A stretch of DNA of 64,000 nucleotides from Mesorhizobium sp. M9A.F.Ca.ET.002.03.1.2 (lineage in GTDB: Bacteria > Pseudomonadota > Alphaproteobacteria > Rhizobiales > Rhizobiaceae), in NCBI RefSeq assembly GCF_003952365.1, contig NZ_CP034443.1, positions 3,031,001-3,095,000 of the forward strand, read 5' to 3'. Position 1 is the stretch's first letter. Each line of letters opens with the position of its first letter. Positions 42,305 through 51,978 of the stretch are shown one piece after another. The notes under the pieces are model-generated. The model worked only from the letters and a program-made list of their open reading frames with translations, made no database searches and had not been told where the DNA came from. The translations under genes and the position numbers were made by a program.

Positions 42305-43033
42305 ATGGGAATCCGTACGCTTGTCACCATGCTGGTCGTCGCGCTTGGCGTGATCGCCGCCTTGGCGACGCAGGAAGCCTATAGCCTGTTTCTGCCGGGG
42401 CTGCTGCAAGGCGCGGTCCTGACCATCGAGATCGCCATCCTCGGCAGCCTGCTGGCGATTGTCATGGGTGTGCTGGCAGCACTTGCAAGAATGTACGGCT
42501 CGGCGCCGCTCAGATGGCTGGCCACGGTCTATGTCGAGATCTTCCGCGGCACGTCGGCGCTGGTGCAATTGTTCTGGCTGTTTTTCGTGCTGCCGCAATT
42601 CGGTGTCTCGCTCGACGCGTTTGTGGTTGCCGTTCTGGCGCTCGGCCTGAACGTTGGCGCATACGGATCGGAAGTCGTGCGCGGCGCGATCCAGTCCGTC
42701 GCCCGCGGACAGTGGGAGGCGTGCACCGCATTGAACATGAGCCGCGTCCAGATGTTGCGCCGGATCATCCTGCCGCAGGCATTCGTCGCCATGATCCCGC
42801 CCTGGGGCAATCTGTTCATCGAGCTTTTGAAGTCGACAGCGCTGGTCTCGCTGATCACGCTTTCGGACCTCGCCTTCAAGGCGCAGCAGATGAACCAGAA
42901 CACGTTCAAGACCATCCCGATTTTCACCCTCGTCCTGCTGATGTACCTGGCAATGTCGCTGGTTCTCACCATCGGCATGCGGCTTCTCGAAAGGCGGGCT
43001 TCGCTCGGGCTGGCGCGGGGGAGGGCAGAATGA
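42305..43033 (+). CDS. ehuC: Ectoine-type ABC transporter, permease 1
   Basis: HisM/GlnP-type permease of 242 residues with about five helices. QGAVLTIEIAILGSLLAIVMGVLAAL begins the transport domain, and the coupling loop reads GQWEACTALNMSRVQMLRRIILPQAFVAMIPPWGN. EIFRGTSALVQLFWLFFVLPQFG is typical of EhuC. Starts 14 bases after the hairpin and overlaps ehuD by ATGA. Confidence 0.82.
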   Translation: MGIRTLVTMLVVALGVIAALATQEAYSLFLPGLLQGAVLTIEIAILGSLLAIVMGVLAALARMYGSAPLRWLATVYVEIFRGTSALVQLFWLFFVLPQFGVSLDAFVVAVLALGLNVGAYGSEVVRGAIQSVARGQWEACTALNMSRVQMLRRIILPQAFVAMIPPWGNLFIELLKSTALVSLITLSDLAFKAQQMNQNTFKTIPIFTLVLLMYLAMSLVLTIGMRLLERRASLGLARGRAE

Positions 43034-43685
43034 TCTGGGATTGGGCCTTCGCCTTGGAAATCCTGCCGGTGCTCGCCAGCGCCGCCATCGTCTCCATCGA
43101 GGCGACGCTGATCGGCTTTGCGCTTGCCGCCTCGCTTGGCTTGGTGCTGGCTGTCGTGCGCATAGCCGTGCCGTGGACCGGCTGGACGATTTCGGTGCTG
43201 GTGGAACTGATCCGTTCGACCCCGCTGCTGATCCAGATATTCTTCCTCTATTTCGTCTTCCCGAAGTTCGGCCTCGTGCTCGACGCCTTCACCGCCGGGG
43301 TGCTTGCCATCGGCATCCACTATGCCGCCTATTGTTCCGAGGTCTATCGCGCCGGTTTCGACAACATCCATCGCGGCCAGTGGGAAGCCTCGATCGCGCT
43401 CAATTTGTCGTCCTGGACGACGTTTCGCGACATCATCATCCCGCAGGCGATTCCGCCGATCGTTCCAGCGCTCGGCAACTATCTGGTCGCCTTGTTCAAG
43501 GAGACGCCATTGCTTTCCGCGATCGCCGTGATGGAACTGATGCAGACCGCCAAGATCATCGGCTCCGATACCTTCCGCTACACCGAACCGATGACGCTGG
43601 TCGGCCTGTTCTTCCTTGCCATGAGCCTGGTTTCGGCCGCGCTCATCCGCACGCTCGAACGCGTGCTCAACCGGAGGACCATGCG

Positions 43686-43689
<4 letters not shown>
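43030..43689 (+). CDS. ehuD: Ectoine-type ABC transporter, permease 2
   Basis: Second permease of 219 residues, paralogous to ehuC: AAIVSIEATLIGFALAASLGLVLAVVRI, LIRSTPLLIQIFFLYFVFPKFGLVLDAF and coupling loop GQWEASIALNLSSWTTFRDIIIPQAIPPIVPALGN. Two distinct permeases give a heterodimeric channel, as in the Ehu system. ATGA overlaps on both sides. Confidence 0.82.
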
Positions 43690-44461
<772 letters not shown>

Positions 44462-44465
<4 letters not shown>

Positions 44466-45193
44466 CGCTTGAGACAGATGCCACGCCCATGGCTGTGACC
44501 GCCGCGCCGCCGCGCCCGCTCTCGGCGCGGGAGCGGTTCGAGCGTATCTACCGGATACTGCGCGACCGCATCTGCCTGCTCGACTACGCGCCGGGCAGCC
44601 ATCTCTCCGAGGAAGAACTTGCCCAGGAATTCCAGATCAGCCGCACGCCGGTTCGGCGTGTCCTGGCGCGCCTCGAATCCGAGGGTCTGGTTCAATCCGT
44701 TCATGGTGTCGGCACGATCGTCACCGACGTCGACATCGAGGAATTGCAGCAGGTCTATCACTTGCGCCTGGAACTGGCGCTCCTCGTCGGCAAGCTTTCG
44801 CCGATCCCGCGCACGGTGGACGACCTCGACCGGATCAGGGCGCTCATCGCGCGCTGCGATTCCGATATGCGCAATCCCGATCAGCGCGCTTTCCTGCGCC
44901 TCAACATGGATTTTTTCTACGAGCTCACGGCAATGACCGGCAACCAGCCGCTGCGCGAGATCAGCGAGCGCCTGTATGTTCAAGTCGCGCGCGTCGTCCT
45001 GAAGATGATGCCGCAGTTGGGCCTTGTCGAGGAGTACACTGCGTTCCGCCGCGAAATGGAAGATGTGCTTGCCGCCGCCGAGATCGGCGACTGGGAGTCC
45101 ATCGGGCACATAAGGCGAGCTCATATCTCGATGAGCTTCCGCCGCATGATGCGCCATGCAGGCGAGGCCGGCACGTCCGATGGAACTCGGTAG
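44462..45193 (+). CDS. GntR regulator, FCD subfamily
   Basis: Regulator of 243 residues: winged helix (RFERIYRILRDRICLLDYAPGSHLSEEELAQEFQISRTPVRRVLARLESEGLVQSVHGVGTIV) and FCD domain (EELQQVYHLRLELALLVGKL, FLRLNMDFFYELTAMTGNQPLREISERL). Being the last gene of the operon (ATGA with ehuA), it should autoregulate the importer, probably through the palindrome at 41201. The N-terminus has a 20-residue extension before the helix-turn-helix. In canonical ectoine loci the regulator is the MocR-type EnuR, so this FCD type differs. Confidence 0.85.
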
Positions 45194-45336
45194 TTTGCGT
45201 TCTAAAATCCCTCTTTCGCCTAGACGTTCCTCGACACAGTGATTTTGACAGGCCGGGGCCGATCGGCAGCGACCGTCGACAATTCCTGTCAGTGGCAAAT
45301 CGCAAACCTCTAGGATTGGCCGAAACACCACTCCCT

Positions 45337-45586
45337 CGTCATCCTGGGGCGGAGCAAGGAGCGAAGCGACGCGGCGCAGACCCCAGGATCCATGCCGTTA
45401 CCTGGCGGCAGTGCTCCAGCGGCTAGGGACCGAACGCTAGCCTCGCGGTCCCGGTTGAGTTGAAGGGTGACGAGCACCGTTGCGGATGCAAGCATCGTTC
45501 TGAACCGCTGCATTCTTCGGCTGATGTAACGGCATGGATCCCGGGGTCTGCGCTCCGCTCCGCGTTCGCTTCGCCCCAGGATGACG
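45337..45586. repeat. Inverted-repeat intergenic element
   Basis: The arms 45337-45400 (starting CGTCATCCTGGGGCG) and 45527-45586 (ending CGCCCCAGGATGACG) are imperfect inverted copies, each about 60 bases, around a 126-base centre. Both arms carry the ATCCATGCCGTTA / TAACGGCATGGAT boundary. Such CGTCATCCTGGGG elements are common intergenic repeats in Mesorhizobium-like genomes; the whole region is gene-free. It lies after the ehu operon and could fold into a very long RNA hairpin. Confidence 0.75.
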
Positions 45587-45631
45587 AAGGCGTGGTGACC
45601 TATGGCTAATCGCCAGCATTTGAACACCGGA

Positions 45632-45946
45632 TCACGGCCGGCGGAAAACACCTCGCCGGCCGGCGATCAGCTTCAGCCAAGGCGCCAGATGGAAGGCGCT
45701 CATCAGCAAGTACATCACGACCATTCCGCTCAGCGGTGACATATCTTGCGCCGCCGAGCAGATCACGTCCGGCGCTCCGCTAAGAAGCGTCAGCAGCGCC
45801 ATGATTGCAAAGGTCGGCGCGGCCGCCAGGGACAACCAGTCGGTGGTGCCGAGCGTGGCCGCGTTGCCGCTTCCGGCACAGGCAGCCGCAGTTTCGTGCC
45901 GAGCAGCAATCATCGTGCCGGACCTCCCGGGGAAATCGCCTGTCAT
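45632..45946 (-). CDS. Small membrane protein, unknown function
   Basis: Predicted inner-membrane protein of 104 residues with a polar N-terminal 35 residues and two helices (SLAAAPTFAIMALLTLLSG and MSPLSGMVVMYLLMSAFHLAPWL). The segment MSAFHLAPWLKLI is seen in small uncharacterised proteobacterial membrane proteins. GGGAG lies before the ATG with good spacing. No function can be given. Confidence 0.6.
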   Translation of the reverse strand: MTGDFPGRSGTMIAARHETAAACAGSGNAATLGTTDWLSLAAAPTFAIMALLTLLSGAPDVICSAAQDMSPLSGMVVMYLLMSAFHLAPWLKLIAGRRGVFRRP

Positions 45947-46085
45947 CGCTCTTCTCCCTTCTTGTCCCGTGTCGTTCGCACCGTTTCGAAACGTGTCGTT
46001 TCGATACGGTGCGCTGGCTGTTAACCCTGAGATAGACTAGGACCGGATATCGAATGGTGAGAGTGACAAGTGTGACGGGATTCCG

Positions 46086-47306
46086 ATGGACTCGCTGATC
46101 ACCGCTGCTGCGCGCGCACTCGCGGCAGGTGATCCCCTCGGCGCTTTGAAGCGGGTCGCCCTGCGTGACGATGCGCCTGCGCTCGCGCTGCGGGGCATCG
46201 CGATGGCGCAGCTCGGCGATCTCGTTCGAGCAAAGGCTCTCCTCAAGAGTGCGGCGCGCGCATTCGGCCCGAAAGAGGCCGTGGCCCGTGCGAGGTGTAT
46301 CGTGGCCGAAGCCGAAATTGCACTGGTCTCGCGTGACCTAACCTGGCCGGCGAAGACACTCGATGCTGCGCGGGCGACGCTTGAGAAGCACGGCGACCGC
46401 ATAAATGCCGCGCATGCGCGCAATCTCGAGGTCCGGCGCCTGCTCCTGATCGGCCGCCTCGACGAGGCCGAGCGCATGCTCGCCGGATTCGACCCAACAC
46501 CACTCCCGCCCGCGTCGAGGGCCGCCCACGAACTGGCGGTCGCGAGCGTAGCGATGCGCCGTCTCCAGACGAAAGCGGCGCGCGCTGCGCTCGCTCGGGC
46601 CGAGCACGCCGCGCGTGACGCCCATATCCCCGCGCTGACAGCCGAGGTTGAAAGCGCATCCCTCGTGATGAACACGCCCGCGGCGCGCCTGATCGCGCGC
46701 GGCGAGGAGCGCCCACTTCTGCTCGAGGAGGTAGAAGCACTGCTGGCCTCAGGGGCGCTCGTCGTGGATGCGTGCCGCAATGTCGTGCGGGTCGCGGGCA
46801 CGGTCGTCTCGCTCGCGACGCGCCCGGTCTTGTTCGCGCTTGCCCGCGCGCTGGGCGAAGCCTGGCCCGCGGACGTGCCGAGGAGCACGCTCGTCGCCCG
46901 CGCCTTCGGCGGCAAGCACGCCGATGAATCGCATCGCGCCCGGTTGCGGGTCGAAGCCGGGCGGCTTCGCGTGGAGCTGCGGTCGCTGGTTGGGGTGAGC
47001 GCGACGAAGCGAGGCTTTGCGCTTAAGCCGCGCCGCGCACGCGAGGTCGTCGTGCTGGCACCGCCCGTCGACGAGCGGCATGCGGCGGTGCTCGCCTTCC
47101 TTGCCGACGGCGAGTCGTGGTCGAGCTCGGCGCTCGCGATTGCGCTCGGCACCAGCCCGCGCACCGTGCAGCGGGCGCTTGAGCAGCTTGCCGCAGCAGG
47201 CAAGGTGCAGTTTTATGGTCGCGGGCGAGCGCGTCGTTGGATGACCCCGCCGGTGCCGGGATTCCCGACAATCTTGTTACTCCCAGGTCCGCTGCCGGGT
47301 TACTAG
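46086..47306 (+). CDS. HTH regulator with TPR-like helical repeats
   Basis: Protein of 406 residues, almost entirely helical. The N-terminal 180 residues are alanine-rich helix pairs (ALKRVALRDDAPALALRGIAMAQLGDLVRAKALLKSAARAF, INAAHARNLEVRRLLLIGRLDEAERML) resembling TPR units. A central region (about 230-325) resembles a winged-helix/transcription regulator C domain, and a second winged helix near the end (WSSSALAIALGTSPRTVQRALEQLAAAGKVQFYGRGRARRWM) should bind DNA. It is followed after nine bases by a beta-propeller gene. No ligand domain is obvious. Confidence 0.65.
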   Translation: MDSLITAAARALAAGDPLGALKRVALRDDAPALALRGIAMAQLGDLVRAKALLKSAARAFGPKEAVARARCIVAEAEIALVSRDLTWPAKTLDAARATLEKHGDRINAAHARNLEVRRLLLIGRLDEAERMLAGFDPTPLPPASRAAHELAVASVAMRRLQTKAARAALARAEHAARDAHIPALTAEVESASLVMNTPAARLIARGEERPLLLEEVEALLASGALVVDACRNVVRVAGTVVSLATRPVLFALARALGEAWPADVPRSTLVARAFGGKHADESHRARLRVEAGRLRVELRSLVGVSATKRGFALKPRRAREVVVLAPPVDERHAAVLAFLADGESWSSSALAIALGTSPRTVQRALEQLAAAGKVQFYGRGRARRWMTPPVPGFPTILLLPGPLPGY

Positions 47307-47315
47307 GATAGAAAC

Positions 47316-47963
47316 ATGAAACGATCTGCAGCCGAAGTCCTCCGCGAATATGGCCCCTTTCCGGGTGCTGACCAGGTGAATGGGGTTACGTTCGACGGCG
47401 AGCACGTGTGGTTCGCGTCCGGAGACAGAGTGAATGCCTTAGATCCTGCGAGCGGGAACGTGGTGCGCTCGATCGATGTCGCCGCCCACGCAGGAACGGC
47501 CTTCGACGGTCAGCACCTTTATCAGATCGCCGAAGATCGCATCCAGAAGATCGATCCGAAGACCGGCCAAGTGCTGGCCACGATCCCGGCGCCTGGCGGC
47601 GGCGGCGACTCCGGGCTCGCATGGGCCGAAGGGACGCTCTGGGTGGGGCAGCATCGCGGCCGCAAGATCCATCAAATCGATCCCCAGACCGGGGCAGTTC
47701 TTCGCACCATTGAGAGCAACCGCGTCGTCACCGGCGTCACCTGGATCGATGGCGAGCTCTGGCACGGTACCTGGGAAGGTGACGAGAGCGACGTCAGGCG
47801 AATAGATCCTGAAACGGGAAAGGTCCTGGAGAAGCTCGAGATGCCGCCTGGAACAGGCGTGTCAGGGCTCGAGTCCGACGGCGGCGATCAGTTCTTCTGC
47901 GGCGGTGGAAACAGCGGCAAGGTGAGAGCCGTCCGCCGGCCCAGGCGAGCCACGAGCAAGTAA
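47316..47963 (+). CDS. YncE/Vgb-type beta-propeller protein
   Basis: Repeat protein of 215 residues: FDGEHVWFASGDRVNALDPASGNVVRSIDV, FDGQHLYQIAEDRIQKIDPKTGQVLATIPAP, WAEGTLWVGQHRGRKIHQIDPQTGAVLRTI, WIDGELWHGTWEGDESDVRRIDPETGKVLEKLEM are four similar blades of about 42 residues. The fold is that of PQQ-like or glutaminyl-cyclase-like propellers; no signal peptide is present, so it is cytoplasmic. No catalytic residues can be identified. The tight link to the preceding regulator suggests a shared role, possibly as a sensor. Confidence 0.7.
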   Translation: MKRSAAEVLREYGPFPGADQVNGVTFDGEHVWFASGDRVNALDPASGNVVRSIDVAAHAGTAFDGQHLYQIAEDRIQKIDPKTGQVLATIPAPGGGGDSGLAWAEGTLWVGQHRGRKIHQIDPQTGAVLRTIESNRVVTGVTWIDGELWHGTWEGDESDVRRIDPETGKVLEKLEMPPGTGVSGLESDGGDQFFCGGGNSGKVRAVRRPRRATSK

Positions 47964-47975
47964 CCGAAGCGGCCC

Positions 47976-48185
47976 TCACGGGCGCGCTTCCCACCTTGAC
48001 GAGCCGGTCCTCCTGGGTCGCCGGCGGATCAAGCGCCCATCGACGTGGTGGAGTTCGTCGAAGAGGTCGCCGAACCACGCCTCGAACACTGCCACCTCGG
48101 CTTCCGTAACAGGAACATGTTCGTCGGTGACGATCCAGATCGAAAGGTCGTGCTTGGGCGGTCGGCCGGGAAAACGGCCGGGTAA
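47976..48185 (-). pseudogene. Fragment of an unknown protein
   Basis: A 69-codon stretch reads GRFPGRPPKHDLSIWIVTDE, then VPVTEAEVAVFEAWFGDLFDELHHVDG, then a basic tail ending WEARP. It has protein-like composition with a DLSIWIVTD strand and an amphipathic helix, but an in-frame stop lies just upstream and no start codon fits. I do not recognise the family. It is probably the end of a decayed gene; from 48186 to 48379 I see nothing. Confidence 0.35.
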
Positions 48186-48379
48186 CCCAGCAGCCCTTCA
48201 AGCTGCGCGGATGTTATAAGTGGACGCGGGTGATTTGGACGGGACATTGTCCCGGAATCGCCCGCAAGGCTTCGGAGCGAACAGCCTTTCTCTACGCCAG
48301 AACCCGCTTCGCACTGCAGCGCGCAAAGACAGGCGCACGGCCGCGGGAGGCAGGCGGAGCGTGATCTGGCATGACCTGT

Positions 48380-48886
48380 TCATGTTGACAACAGGCTCAA
48401 CGCTGTCGCCACCGGCAGATAGAGCGTGCGCGGCCTTTCGACCAAGGGCACGAAACCAAAGGCCGCGTAGAACGATGCGGCCTTGTCGTCGATGGCGTCG
48501 GCAAAGATGGCGTGCGCCCCAATGGGCGAGGTTTCTATGGTCTTGATGGCGTCGAACAGCAAGGCTTCGCCGAGCCCCTGGCCGGCATGGTCACTATGCC
48601 GGCCAAGCCAGCCGATCAGGACGGCCGAAACGGAAGGGTAGCGCGGCAGCTTCTTCGCCAGCGGCTCGGGAACCTCGTTCAGAGGCACGTTGCTGGAGGA
48701 CAGGGTGTAAAAGCCGGCTACCCGGTCGGTCGCGATTTCCCTGGCAACGAAGCAGGTCGCGTATTTGCGCTTCACGTCCTGCGACACAACCTCGCGGAAA
48801 TAGCTGTCGATCCGGTCGTTGCCGCAGGAGAAGTCCGTTCGCCTGTGTTTCTTCTCCAGCGGCTCGATGATGAAGCGGGCACTCAC
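48380..48886 (-). CDS. GNAT acetyltransferase toxin (TacT-like)
   Basis: GNAT-fold acetyltransferase of 168 residues of the toxin type. N-terminal PLEKKHRRTDFSCGNDRIDSYFREVVSQDVKRKYATCFVA is the TacT/AtaT hallmark, then VSAVLIGWLGRHSDHAGQGLGEALLFDAI (acetyl-CoA loop, R/HxxxGxG variant) and DDKAASFYAAFGFVPL with the catalytic Tyr region. Toxins of this family acetylate aminoacyl-tRNA. The ATG overlaps the stop of the DUF1778 antitoxin gene (ATGA), as usual in such modules. Confidence 0.88.
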   Translation of the reverse strand: MSARFIIEPLEKKHRRTDFSCGNDRIDSYFREVVSQDVKRKYATCFVAREIATDRVAGFYTLSSSNVPLNEVPEPLAKKLPRYPSVSAVLIGWLGRHSDHAGQGLGEALLFDAIKTIETSPIGAHAIFADAIDDKAASFYAAFGFVPLVERPRTLYLPVATALSLLST

Positions 48887-49173
48887 CGACGCTCGATCAG
48901 TTCGGCGTGCCGCTTTGCGGCGCGGGCCAGCCGCGCATTCGGTCTGGGCGGCTCGATCAGCGCCTCGGCGAAGCGGATTTGATCCGCGCGCGCGAGGCGC
49001 ATGATCTCGGCATCCTCGACAACGCGCCGTGCGTCTTCGCCTGCGGTGGCGATGAGATAACCGGTCAGGGTCATGCCGCGCAGGCGGGCGGCGCGCTGCA
49101 TCTGGTCATAGACCTGAACCGGGATGCGCGCTTCGAGCCGGGCGGTCTCGGTTTCGGCAAGGGGCTTAGGCAT
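48883..49173 (-). CDS. DUF1778 antitoxin
   Basis: Ribbon-helix-helix antitoxin of 96 residues: ETETARLEARIPVQVYDQMQRAARLRGMTLTGYLIATAGEDARRVVEDAE is the DNA-binding half, followed by a disordered toxin-wrapping tail (FAEALIEPPRPNARLARAAKRHAELIERR). AAAGGAG lies eight bases before the ATG. It neutralises the GNAT toxin and represses the pair through the operator at 49188-49202. Confidence 0.9.
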   Translation of the reverse strand: MPKPLAETETARLEARIPVQVYDQMQRAARLRGMTLTGYLIATAGEDARRVVEDAEIMRLARADQIRFAEALIEPPRPNARLARAAKRHAELIERR

Positions 49174-49187
49174 TGGTTTACTCCTTT

Positions 49188-49202
49188 CCGTATCATATAC
49201 GG
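49188..49202. promoter_or_regulatory. Operator of the toxin-antitoxin pair
   Basis: CCGTAT-CAT-ATACGG is a perfect inverted repeat directly before the antitoxin gene and its ribosome binding site; the half CCGTATCAT recurs at 49210-49218. Ribbon-helix-helix antitoxins bind such paired short palindromes. Confidence 0.65.
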
Positions 49203-49218
49203 CAAGATGCCGTATCAT

Positions 49219-49525
49219 TCAAGGGTGCGATCCTAACTCGTCGGGCAAACACAGGCTCGCGGCGGCTAGCCGCGGTGGGATCAACGGTCGACTTCTGCCC
49301 CATCCTCCTCTCCGGTCGTGGCTTGCCGCCGTCCGGCTCGCGAATTCAAACAGTATACATTATAGACTTAAAATATCTTGCCAGACGATCCAGCCTATGC
49401 TCCATTTGTGCCGGGAACATAGTCGACAGGTCGAATTCCATCGACATGGGGCTGCATTTCAAACGGGACAACCGCAAGAACACAGCCGCAATCATATACG
49501 AAATCTTCGCATGGGAAGGGCGTGG
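49219..49525. other. Intergenic region of about 300 bases
   Basis: No gene is supported. It separates the divergent toxin-antitoxin pair and the GntR operon. An AT-richer part around 49345-49385 with the palindrome GTATAC (49353-49358) is the likely promoter and operator zone of the GntR operon. Confidence 0.4.
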
Positions 49526-50242
49526 ATGACGGAACCGATCGAGTTCAAACGGGTTGGCGAGGGCAACCTGCGTGCCCAGGTCTATCAGCAGATCCGCCTG
49601 ACGATACAGCGCGGCGAACTGGCGCCTGGCCGGAAGCTCGTCGATGTCGATATTGCCGCCCAGCTCGGCATTTCCAGAATGCCTGTCCGCGATGCGTTGA
49701 TGCAACTGGTGCATGAAGGCTATCTCGTCGGCACGACACGCGGCTTCACACTGCCCACGCTGACCGCGACGGATGTCGCCGACATTTTCGAGGTGCGCCG
49801 CCTGCTCGAGCCGCGGGCCGCCGCGCACGCCGCACGCACGCTTGACGCCACCGGCCTCAAGACGCTGGCGGCCGCGCTTCAGGAGGCGGAGAGAGCGGCC
49901 GCCGCCGGCGATGCCGACCGCTTTTTCCAGGCCAATTCGGCATTCAGGAATTGCTGGCTCGGCGCCGTCGAGAACGATCGCCTTTCACAGACAATTGCCC
50001 GGTTCGCCGACCACGTGCTCGTCGTCCGGTTAAGGACGCTGTCGCACCAGCCGACGCAGGCCGTCATCGTGGCCGGCATGCGCGCAATCTACGAGGCGTT
50101 CGTCAAGCGCGACGCTGTCGCGGCCTACGATCGCATGACGCACTTCATCCAGAACGCCGAGGAGCGGTTCATGAAGCTGAGCCCACCGTTTCAACATTCC
50201 AACGATGAGGGTGAGAGCATCCCGCTGCAGGGAAAATCATGA
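49526..50242 (+). CDS. GntR regulator, FCD subfamily
   Basis: Regulator of 238 residues: winged helix (LRAQVYQQIRLTIQRGELAPGRKLVDVDIAAQLGISRMPVRDALMQLVHEGYLVGTTRGFTLP) and FCD domain (VADIFEVRRLLEPRAAAHAARTL, FFQANSAFRNCWLGAVENDRLSQTI). GAAGGG precedes the ATG at 49526; an ATG five codons upstream is possible. Coupled by ATGA to the monooxygenase gene, it heads the operon and should repress it until the imported acid or a product is present. Confidence 0.86.
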   Translation: MTEPIEFKRVGEGNLRAQVYQQIRLTIQRGELAPGRKLVDVDIAAQLGISRMPVRDALMQLVHEGYLVGTTRGFTLPTLTATDVADIFEVRRLLEPRAAAHAARTLDATGLKTLAAALQEAERAAAAGDADRFFQANSAFRNCWLGAVENDRLSQTIARFADHVLVVRLRTLSHQPTQAVIVAGMRAIYEAFVKRDAVAAYDRMTHFIQNAEERFMKLSPPFQHSNDEGESIPLQGKS

Positions 50243-51336
50243 TCAGAAAGCAGCATCCGCTGAAGGGGCCGAACAGGTTCAAGCTCGGCGTCTTCTCGAT
50301 GAACGCCGATGGCGGCCTGGCGATGACCACCGTTCCCGAGCGTTGGCGCGCCCGCTGGGAAGACAACCTCAATTCCGCCGGCATCGCCGATCGCGCCGGC
50401 CTGGAGTTTCTGCTGCCGATCGCGCGCTGGCGCGGCTTTGGCGGTTTGACGCATGTGCGCGAATGGTCGTTCGAGACTTTCACCTGGGCGGCGGGTCTTG
50501 CCGTCGCCACGGAGAACATCGGTCTGTTCATGACGGTGCATGTGCCGCTGGTTCATCCGCTGCAGGCTGCAAAGGCGCTGGCAACGGTCGACCACATCTC
50601 CAACGGGCGTGCCGGTTTGAACATCGTCTGCGGCTGGAACCCAGACGAGTTCGCCATGTTCGGGCAGACGGTCGGCGAGCGGACCTACGATCAGGCCGAG
50701 GAATGGATCAACATTATCGAGCGTGCCTACCAATCCAGGGAGCCGTTCGATTTCGCCGGCGAGTTCTATGATCTGAAGGCGGTCGTCAGCCGTCCGCCAA
50801 GCCTGCAGGCGCCACGCCCGGTGACCATGAACGCCGCCTTCGGCGCACCGGGGCGCAATTATGCGGCGCGCCACTGCGACTATTTGTTTTCGACTTTTTC
50901 CGAAATTGCCGATGGCCGCGCGCATGTGGTCGACATCACCAACCGCGCCGCTGAGGTCGGACGCGAAGTCGGCGTCTACACCGTATGCCACGTCGTCTGC
51001 CGGGAGACCCAGCAGGAAGCCGAGGACTATTACCGGCACTACGCGCTGGAATGCGCGGACGAGGGCGCCGTCGACGAGCATATGCGCAAGAAGAAGGAAT
51101 TCGCCAACTCGCATGACGCAAAGGCCTTCACCGAATATCGGCAAAGGTTCGCCGGCGGTGCTGGGACGTTCCCGCTCATCGGCACGCCGGAAAAGATCGT
51201 CGACGATCTCACCAAGATCATGGATCAGGGTTATTCCGGCGCCGCTCTCACATTCGTCAACTACACCTACGAATTGCCCTTCTTCTGTGATCGCGTGCTG
51301 CCGCTGATGCGCCAAGCCGGACTTCGAGTAAATTGA
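50239..51336 (+). CDS. LLM-class FMNH2-dependent monooxygenase
   Basis: Luciferase-like monooxygenase of 365 residues: NRFKLGVFSMNADGG at the start, ADRAGLEFLLPIARWRGFGG, NIGLFMTVHVPLVHPLQAAKALATVDHISNGRAGLNIVCGWNPDEFAMFG, YDQAEEWINIIERAY and FPLIGTPEKIVDDLTKIMDQGYSGAAL. These are close to RutA/DszA/alkanesulfonate-type enzymes that use reduced FMN from a partner reductase, which is encoded next (TGATG overlap). It would hydroxylate or cleave C-S, C-N or C-C bonds in the imported substrate; which one is unknown. Confidence 0.88.
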   Translation: MIRKQHPLKGPNRFKLGVFSMNADGGLAMTTVPERWRARWEDNLNSAGIADRAGLEFLLPIARWRGFGGLTHVREWSFETFTWAAGLAVATENIGLFMTVHVPLVHPLQAAKALATVDHISNGRAGLNIVCGWNPDEFAMFGQTVGERTYDQAEEWINIIERAYQSREPFDFAGEFYDLKAVVSRPPSLQAPRPVTMNAAFGAPGRNYAARHCDYLFSTFSEIADGRAHVVDITNRAAEVGREVGVYTVCHVVCRETQQEAEDYYRHYALECADEGAVDEHMRKKKEFANSHDAKAFTEYRQRFAGGAGTFPLIGTPEKIVDDLTKIMDQGYSGAALTFVNYTYELPFFCDRVLPLMRQAGLRVN

Positions 51337-51881
51337 TGCCGGCGGCTGCCAGTCCGACGACTTGGGTGCATGGGCACGACGCCATCGATCCGCGTGCCTT
51401 CAAGCAGGCGATGCGGGCCGTGGCGGGGTCGGTCGCCATCCTCGCGTCGGAGCACGGCGAGATCGGCTTTTGCGGAATCACGGCGACGGCGGTCTGCTCA
51501 TTCAGCGCCGAGCCGCCTTCGCTGCTGGCCTGCGTCAACCGAAGCAGCACCTTCGGCTTGGCCATTCGCGAAGGCTTGCCCTTTTCCGTCAATCTTCCTG
51601 CCGGCGACCAGGAGAATGTTGCGCGTGCCTTCGGCGGCATGACCAAAGCCAAGGGCGTCGCGCGGTTCTCGTCCGGGTCATGGGTGCGCGGCGAAACCGG
51701 CGCGCCCTTGCTTGTCGGCGCGCGGGCGACGTTCGAGTGCCGGGTGGCCGAAATCATCGCGCGGGCATCGCACATGATCGTGATCGGCATCGTCTCGGGG
51801 GTCGCGCTGGACCGCGCTGACCGATCGCCGGTCTTCTACGCGCATGGGCGGTTCCTGACAGTAGGAGATGATGCCAACTAA
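51336..51881 (+). CDS. Flavin reductase
   Basis: Flavin reductase (HpaC/RutF-like) of 181 residues: FKQAMRAVAGSVAILASEHGEIGFCGITATAVCSFSAEPPSLLACVNRSSTFGLAIREG is the family signature, followed by FSVNLPAGDQENVARAFGG and ASHMIVIGIVSGV. It reduces free FMN with NADH and hands it to the adjacent LLM monooxygenase. Start overlaps the previous stop. Confidence 0.9.
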   Translation: MPAAASPTTWVHGHDAIDPRAFKQAMRAVAGSVAILASEHGEIGFCGITATAVCSFSAEPPSLLACVNRSSTFGLAIREGLPFSVNLPAGDQENVARAFGGMTKAKGVARFSSGSWVRGETGAPLLVGARATFECRVAEIIARASHMIVIGIVSGVALDRADRSPVFYAHGRFLTVGDDAN

Positions 51882-51978
51882 AACTGCCGTTCACATGGCG
51901 GCGCAGCGACGCAATTCAGATCGGCCCGATCATAGGCCCAAATCATGGGCGAACTGATCTATCAGAGGGAGTACGGCA

